Below, piece by piece: positions 13,251-16,832 of a stretch of 16,832 nt of DNA (positions are counted from its first letter, which is position 1; each line of letters starts with the position of its first letter). Both the position numbers and the translations under genes were made by a program. This DNA comes from Atopobium sp. UBA2090 (GTDB lineage: Bacteria > Actinomycetota > Coriobacteriia > Coriobacteriales > Atopobiaceae): positions 1 to 16,832 of the forward strand of contig DCZG01000158.1 in NCBI GenBank assembly GCA_002331575.1, read 5' to 3'. The notes beneath the pieces are model-generated. The model saw nothing but the letters and a program-made list of their open reading frames with translations. It was not told the DNA's origin and did not search any database.

Positions 13251-14942
13251 CTACCTGCCCATCTTTGCCTTGACGTCATCCATGTTGACGATGAGCTCGT
13301 CCATGGAGGCGCCGATCTGAAGCACCGGGGTGACGAACTCGTCCCTGTCGAGGGGACACTCGATGAACGTGGGACCATCGACCGCGAGGGCGTCCGTGAG
13401 CTGCCTGTCGAACTCCTCCCTCGTGGTCGCGCGCGAGGCGTCGGCACCGAAGGCCTGCGCGAGGACGACGTAGTCGACCGTGCGGTCGAGCGTGGTCTGC
13501 GAGTAGCGCTGCCGCTTGAAGAGCGACTGCATCTGCCGCACCATCCCGAGGACGTGGTTGTTGAGAAGGACCACGGTGATGGGCAGCCGGTTGTCCACGG
13601 CGGTGATGAGCTCGGCCATGTTCATGGCGAAGGAGCCGTCGCCGGTGATGAGGATCACGTGCTCGCCCGTGGCGAGCGTCGCCCCCTCGGCGGCACCGAG
13701 GCCGAAGCCCATGGTGCCGAGGCCGCCCGAGGTGATGAACGAGCGCGGGCGGTCGAAGCTGAGGTACTGCGCCGCCCACATCTGGTGCTGGCCGACGTCG
13801 GTCACGACCGGCATCGCCGGGTCGCGCCTCTCGTTGATGACCTCCATGATGGCCTTGGGCGTGAGGGTGGCGCGGTAGTCGTCGTAGCCCTTCTCCTCCG
13901 CGCGCAGCTCCCGCACCTGGCGGTTCCAGTCCTCGTGGGTGTTGGTCTCGATGAGCGGGATGAGGTGCTGGAGCACGGTCTTGACGTCCCCGAGGATCTC
14001 CACGCGGTCGTCGAGCGTCTTGGAGAACTCCGAGGAGTCGATGTCCACGCGCACGACCTTGCCGCTCGGGGCGAACCGTGCGCGGTCGCCGGTGGAGCGG
14101 TCGTTGAAGCGCGCGCCGAGCGCGATGAGGCAGTCGCACTGGTTCATGGCCTTCGTGCTCGCGTAGTGACCGTGCATGCCCTCCATCCCGAGGAAGCGCG
14201 GGGTGTTCGTGGGGATGCCCGAGATGCCCATGAGCGAGCAGCCGATGGGCGCGTTGATGAGGTTCGCGAGCTCGATGACCTCGTCGCCCGCGCCGGACGC
14301 GACCACGCCGCCGCCGAAGTAGACGAAGGGGCGCTTTGACTTGTTGATGACGGCCGCGACGGCCTCGAGGTCTGCGGGGTCGGGCGTCGACGTCGTCTTC
14401 GTGAGCGAGCAGGTCTTCGGCTCGTAGGGGACGCGCTCGCGCTGGACGTCAGAGGGGATGTCCACGAGCACGGGACCCTTGCGGCCGGAGTTCGCGAGCT
14501 TGAAGGCCTCGCAGACGATGTCCTGGAGACGCGTGACGTCGCGCACGAAGTAGTTGTGCTTCGTGATGGGGAGCGTGACGCCCGTGATGTCGAGCTCCTG
14601 GAAGGCGTCGGTGCCGATCATGCCGTTGCCGACGTTGCCCGTGATGGCCACGAGGGGGATGGAGTCGAGGTAGGCCGTCGCGATTCCCGTGACGAGGTTC
14701 GTGGCGCCTGGACCGGACGTGGCTATGACGACGCCCGTGCGACCGGTCGAGCGGGCGTAGCCGTCCGCCGCATGGCAGGCGTGCTGCTCATGCGTGGTCT
14801 CGACGTGGTGGATCTGGTCGGTGTGGTCGTAGAGGGCGTCGTAGATGTCGAGCACCGTTCCGCCTGGGTACCCGAAGATGGTGTCCACTCCCTGGTCGAT
14901 GAGGCACCTGACCAGGACCTGGGCTCCGGTGAGCTTCTGCAT
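13251..14942 (-). CDS. ilvB: Acetolactate synthase, large catalytic subunit
   Basis: This enzyme condenses pyruvate with pyruvate or 2-ketobutyrate using thiamine diphosphate, the first common step of branched-chain synthesis. The 563-residue protein shows the catalytic glutamate E52 (THEQHACHAADGYAR), the FAD-region segment GARFNDR (276-282) and the ThDP motif from GDGS (434-437) to NN (461-462). The ATG at 14942 with AGGAGG upstream was chosen; the frame stays open 43 codons further, but that part overlaps leuB and is unlike the family. The gap to leuB is 8 bp. Several positions that contact herbicides in plant enzymes differ: G105 (plant P197), N280 (plant D376) and M471 (plant W574). Core catalytic residues are intact, so the enzyme should be active. 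Confidence 0.97.
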   Translation of the reverse strand: MQKLTGAQVLVRCLIDQGVDTIFGYPGGTVLDIYDALYDHTDQIHHVETTHEQHACHAADGYARSTGRTGVVIATSGPGATNLVTGIATAYLDSIPLVAITGNVGNGMIGTDAFQELDITGVTLPITKHNYFVRDVTRLQDIVCEAFKLANSGRKGPVLVDIPSDVQRERVPYEPKTCSLTKTTSTPDPADLEAVAAVINKSKRPFVYFGGGVVASGAGDEVIELANLINAPIGCSLMGISGIPTNTPRFLGMEGMHGHYASTKAMNQCDCLIALGARFNDRSTGDRARFAPSGKVVRVDIDSSEFSKTLDDRVEILGDVKTVLQHLIPLIETNTHEDWNRQVRELRAEEKGYDDYRATLTPKAIMEVINERRDPAMPVVTDVGQHQMWAAQYLSFDRPRSFITSGGLGTMGFGLGAAEGATLATGEHVILITGDGSFAMNMAELITAVDNRLPITVVLLNNHVLGMVRQMQSLFKRQRYSQTTLDRTVDYVVLAQAFGADASRATTREEFDRQLTDALAVDGPTFIECPLDRDEFVTPVLQIGASMDELIVNMDDVKAKMGR

Positions 14943-14950
14943 GGCTCCTC

Positions 14951-16105
14951 CTACTCTCCTGTCGAAGGGCTGCCCGCCCTCATGGCTGCGACGATTCTGT
15001 CTCCCATGGCCGTGGTGCCGATCACGTGGTCGGCGGGGGTGCGCTCGTCCGCGATGTCGACGGTGCGCCACCCGTCGTCGAGGACCGTCTCGACCGCCGT
15101 CTCGAGCTCGTCAGCCGCGGAGTCCATGCCAAAGCTGTAGCGGAGCATGAGGCCGACCGAGAGGATCTGGGCGATCGGGTTGGCGATCCCCTTGCCCGCG
15201 ATGTCCGGGGCAGAACCATGACTCGGCTCGTAGAGCGCCGTGCCCGAGCCGAGGCTCGCGGAGGCGAGCATGCCGAGCGAGCCCGTGAGCATGGACGCCT
15301 CGTCGGAGAGGATGTCACCGAAGGTGTTCTCGGTCACGATGACGTCGAACTGCTTCGGATTGGCGATGAGCTGCATGGACGCGTTGTCCACGTACATGTC
15401 GTCCTCGGTGACGTCCGGGTACTCCTCCGCGATGTGGTGGGCGATCTCGCGCCACATGCGAGAGGTCTCGAGGACGTTGGCCTTGTCGACCGAGGTGACG
15501 TGGCGCCCGCGGCGACGCGCGGCGTCGAAGGCCCAGCGCACGACGCGGTCGACCTCGTACTCGTTGTAGACGAGCGTGTCGCAGGCCCACTCGCCCTTCT
15601 CGCCGTCCACGCCCGCGCCCTCCACGCCCCACTCGCGCTCGTGCTTGCCAAAGTAGAGGCCGCCCGTGAGCTCTCGGACGATGACGAGGTCAGCGCCCTC
15701 GAGGAGCTCGGGCTTGAGCGACGAGGCACCGACGAGGCTCTTGAACGTGCGGACGGGGCGGAGGTTGAGATAGAGCCCGAGGCGCTTGCGGATGGCGAGA
15801 AGCCCCTGCTCGGGACGGGCGGCGCCTACCTCGGTGTTCGTCCACTTGGGACCGCCGACCGCGGCGAGAAGGACTGCGTCGGACGTGCGCGCTGCCTCGA
15901 GGGTCTCCTCGGGGAGGGCGGTGGGCATGCGGCCCTGGGCGGATGTCTCGTCGATGGCCGCGCCACCGATGAGGCGGTCCGTGCAGTCGAACTCGACGTC
16001 GTACTTCTCGCCGACGACCGCGAGGACCTTCTTCGCCTCGACCATGATCTCCGGGCCGATTCCATCTCCTGGGAGGGTGCAGATGCGATAGGTCTTGCTG
16101 CTCAT
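14951..16105 (-). CDS. leuB: 3-Isopropylmalate dehydrogenase
   Basis: LeuB oxidatively decarboxylates 3-isopropylmalate with NAD+ in the third leucine-specific step. The 384-residue length is slightly above the usual 350-370. Substrate-binding residues are visible: R106 and R116 (LAIRKRLGLYLNLRPVR), R144 and Y151 (VRELTGGLYFG), K208 (SVDKANVL) and acidic metal ligands D240, D264 and D268 (YVDNASMQL, TFGDILSDEA). The NAD-binding loop HGSAPDIAGKGIANP (296-310) is the leucine-pathway form. The ATG at 16105 has GGAG 8 nt upstream, overlapping the leuD stop (TAAGGAG). It lies 12 bp after leuD and 8 bp before ilvB, within one operon. Confidence 0.97.
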   Translation of the reverse strand: MSSKTYRICTLPGDGIGPEIMVEAKKVLAVVGEKYDVEFDCTDRLIGGAAIDETSAQGRMPTALPEETLEAARTSDAVLLAAVGGPKWTNTEVGAARPEQGLLAIRKRLGLYLNLRPVRTFKSLVGASSLKPELLEGADLVIVRELTGGLYFGKHEREWGVEGAGVDGEKGEWACDTLVYNEYEVDRVVRWAFDAARRRGRHVTSVDKANVLETSRMWREIAHHIAEEYPDVTEDDMYVDNASMQLIANPKQFDVIVTENTFGDILSDEASMLTGSLGMLASASLGSGTALYEPSHGSAPDIAGKGIANPIAQILSVGLMLRYSFGMDSAADELETAVETVLDDGWRTVDIADERTPADHVIGTTAMGDRIVAAMRAGSPSTGE

Positions 16106-16117
16106 GGGGCTCGCTCC

Positions 16118-16621
16118 TTAGGCGTGCTTGGCGGCCATGACGCGCTTCGTGCGCGCCACGAGGCCACCGTCGCTGATGATCTCCTGGATGAACGGCGGGA
16201 ACGGCTGGGCCTGGAAGACCCGGCCGGTCGTCTCGTCGGCGATGCCGCCGGTGTCCGCGTCCACGGAGACGACGTCTCCCTCGGAGATGGCGTCGACGGC
16301 CTCGGGGCATTCGAGGATGGGCAGCCCCATGTTAATCGAGTTGCGGTAGAAGATGCGCGCGAAGCTCTTGGCGATGACGCACGAGACGCCGGCCGCCTTG
16401 ATGGCGACGGGAGCGTGCTCGCGGCTCGAGCCGCAGCCGAAGTTCTCCTCGGCCACGATGATGTCGCCGGGCCTGACCCTCGACACGAACGTGGCGTCGA
16501 GGTCCTCGAGGCAGTGTTCCGCGAGCTCGGACGGGTCGGACGTGTTGAGGTAGCGCGCAGGGATGATGACGTCGGTGTCGACGTCGCGACCATAGCGAAA
16601 GACGGTTCCCCTGAACTGCAT
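16118..16621 (-). CDS. leuD: 3-Isopropylmalate dehydratase, small subunit
   Basis: LeuD forms isopropylmalate isomerase with LeuC and provides the swivel domain that converts 2- to 3-isopropylmalate. The 167-residue protein is the short form typical of archaea, clostridia and other deep branches, shorter than the roughly 200-residue E. coli protein. The conserved FGCGSSREHAP segment is at 61-71, preceded by DVDTDVIIPARYL (13-25) near the N-terminus. The ATG at 16621 lies 3 bp after the leuC stop, with the ribosome site GGA within the leuC end (AAAGGATGACTCATG), so translation is probably coupled. A longer frame-shifted reading (start 16653) is a shadow. Confidence 0.97.
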   Translation of the reverse strand: MQFRGTVFRYGRDVDTDVIIPARYLNTSDPSELAEHCLEDLDATFVSRVRPGDIIVAEENFGCGSSREHAPVAIKAAGVSCVIAKSFARIFYRNSINMGLPILECPEAVDAISEGDVVSVDADTGGIADETTGRVFQAQPFPPFIQEIISDGGLVARTKRVMAAKHA

Positions 16622-16624
16622 GAG

Positions 16625-16832
16625 TCATCCTTTCTCAACGGTCGTGAGGTCATAGGGCAGGGCGAGATGGCCGGCGACTGCCGAGGCGGCTGCGACGGCG
16701 GGACTGGCGAGATACACCTCGGAGGTCGGGTCCCCCATGCGTCCCACGAAGTTGCGGTTCGTGGTCGAGACGCACCGCTCCCCCGCCGCGAGGATGCCCA
16801 TGTATCCGCCTAGGCAGGGGCCGCAGGTGGGC
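16625..16832 (-). CDS. leuC: 3-Isopropylmalate dehydratase, large subunit (3' end, truncated by the window edge)
   Basis: Only the last 68 codons are in the window; the gene continues beyond 16832. The translated end begins PTCGPCLGGYMG, which carries two of the three cysteines that bind the [4Fe-4S] cluster in aconitase-family large subunits. It continues with NRNFVGRMGDP and a small-residue tail ending DLTTVEKG. This matches the C-terminus of LeuC, and the short LeuD beside it fits the same two-subunit enzyme. The stop (TGA at 16625-16627) is 3 bp before the leuD start. leuA and the operon promoter are presumably further upstream, outside the window. Confidence 0.93.
   Translation of the reverse strand, partial: PTCGPCLGGYMGILAAGERCVSTTNRNFVGRMGDPTSEVYLASPAVAAASAVAGHLALPYDLTTVEKG

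Noticed and set aside
271..16813. Many long plus-strand frames opposite the genes (such as 271-1905, 3248-4945, 4893-7157, 9789-11519 and 15026-16813)
   Set aside because: High GC content leaves antisense frames open. Their translations are low-complexity, rich in V, D, R, E and H, and match no family, while the minus strand encodes well-conserved proteins.

Overview
The window looks like chromosomal DNA of a high-GC Gram-positive anaerobe of the class Coriobacteriia, most likely an Olsenella/Atopobiaceae-type genome. This assignment is inference from the GC-rich coding, the DUF815 ATPase, the class I ketol-acid reductoisomerase and the BglG/PTS beta-glucoside genes; no marker gene is present. 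Every supported gene lies on the minus strand, so the biological order runs from high to low coordinates.

Right block (16832 to 11636): a tightly packed branched-chain amino acid operon, leuC (3' end only)-leuD-leuB-ilvB-ilvN-ilvC, with gaps of 3-12 bp up to ilvN and 79 bp before ilvC. It ends at a GC-rich hairpin (11603-11626). It supplies isopropylmalate isomerase and dehydrogenase for leucine, and acetolactate synthase and reductoisomerase shared by valine, leucine and isoleucine.

Middle block (11566 to 4838): a beta-glucoside uptake and hydrolysis cassette in two transcription units. Unit A is a 6-phospho-beta-glucosidase (GH1) alone. Unit B is a BglG/LicT antiterminator, an EIIBC permease, a second GH1 enzyme and a stand-alone EIIA. 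Each unit begins with the same module: a TTGCGC-17 bp-(T/C)A(C/T)A(G/A)T promoter, a 33-nt RAT hairpin starting within a few bases of the predicted transcription start, and an overlapping long intrinsic terminator. One antiterminator therefore probably opens both units when the sugar is present. In unit B the terminator also contains the Shine-Dalgarno sequence, and its T-run touches the bglG start codon. Between the units lies an unexplained array of three 61-bp repeats carrying six copies of a 10-12 bp palindromic core (9672-9831).

Left block (4809 to 244): ilvD (dihydroxy-acid dehydratase, completing the branched-chain pathway) overlaps by 4 bp a DUF815 AAA+ ATPase, followed 44 bp later by a protein with two ACT-like domains fused to a metallo-beta-lactamase domain. 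The last 243 bases hold no convincing gene but contain a 60-bp imperfect inverted repeat.

The most interesting items are the terminator/RBS fusion in the bglG leader, the 61-bp palindrome array, the ACT-ACT-MBL fusion downstream of ilvD, and an acetolactate synthase that differs from the plant enzyme at three herbicide-contact positions. I saw no mobile element, CRISPR array, tRNA or rRNA.
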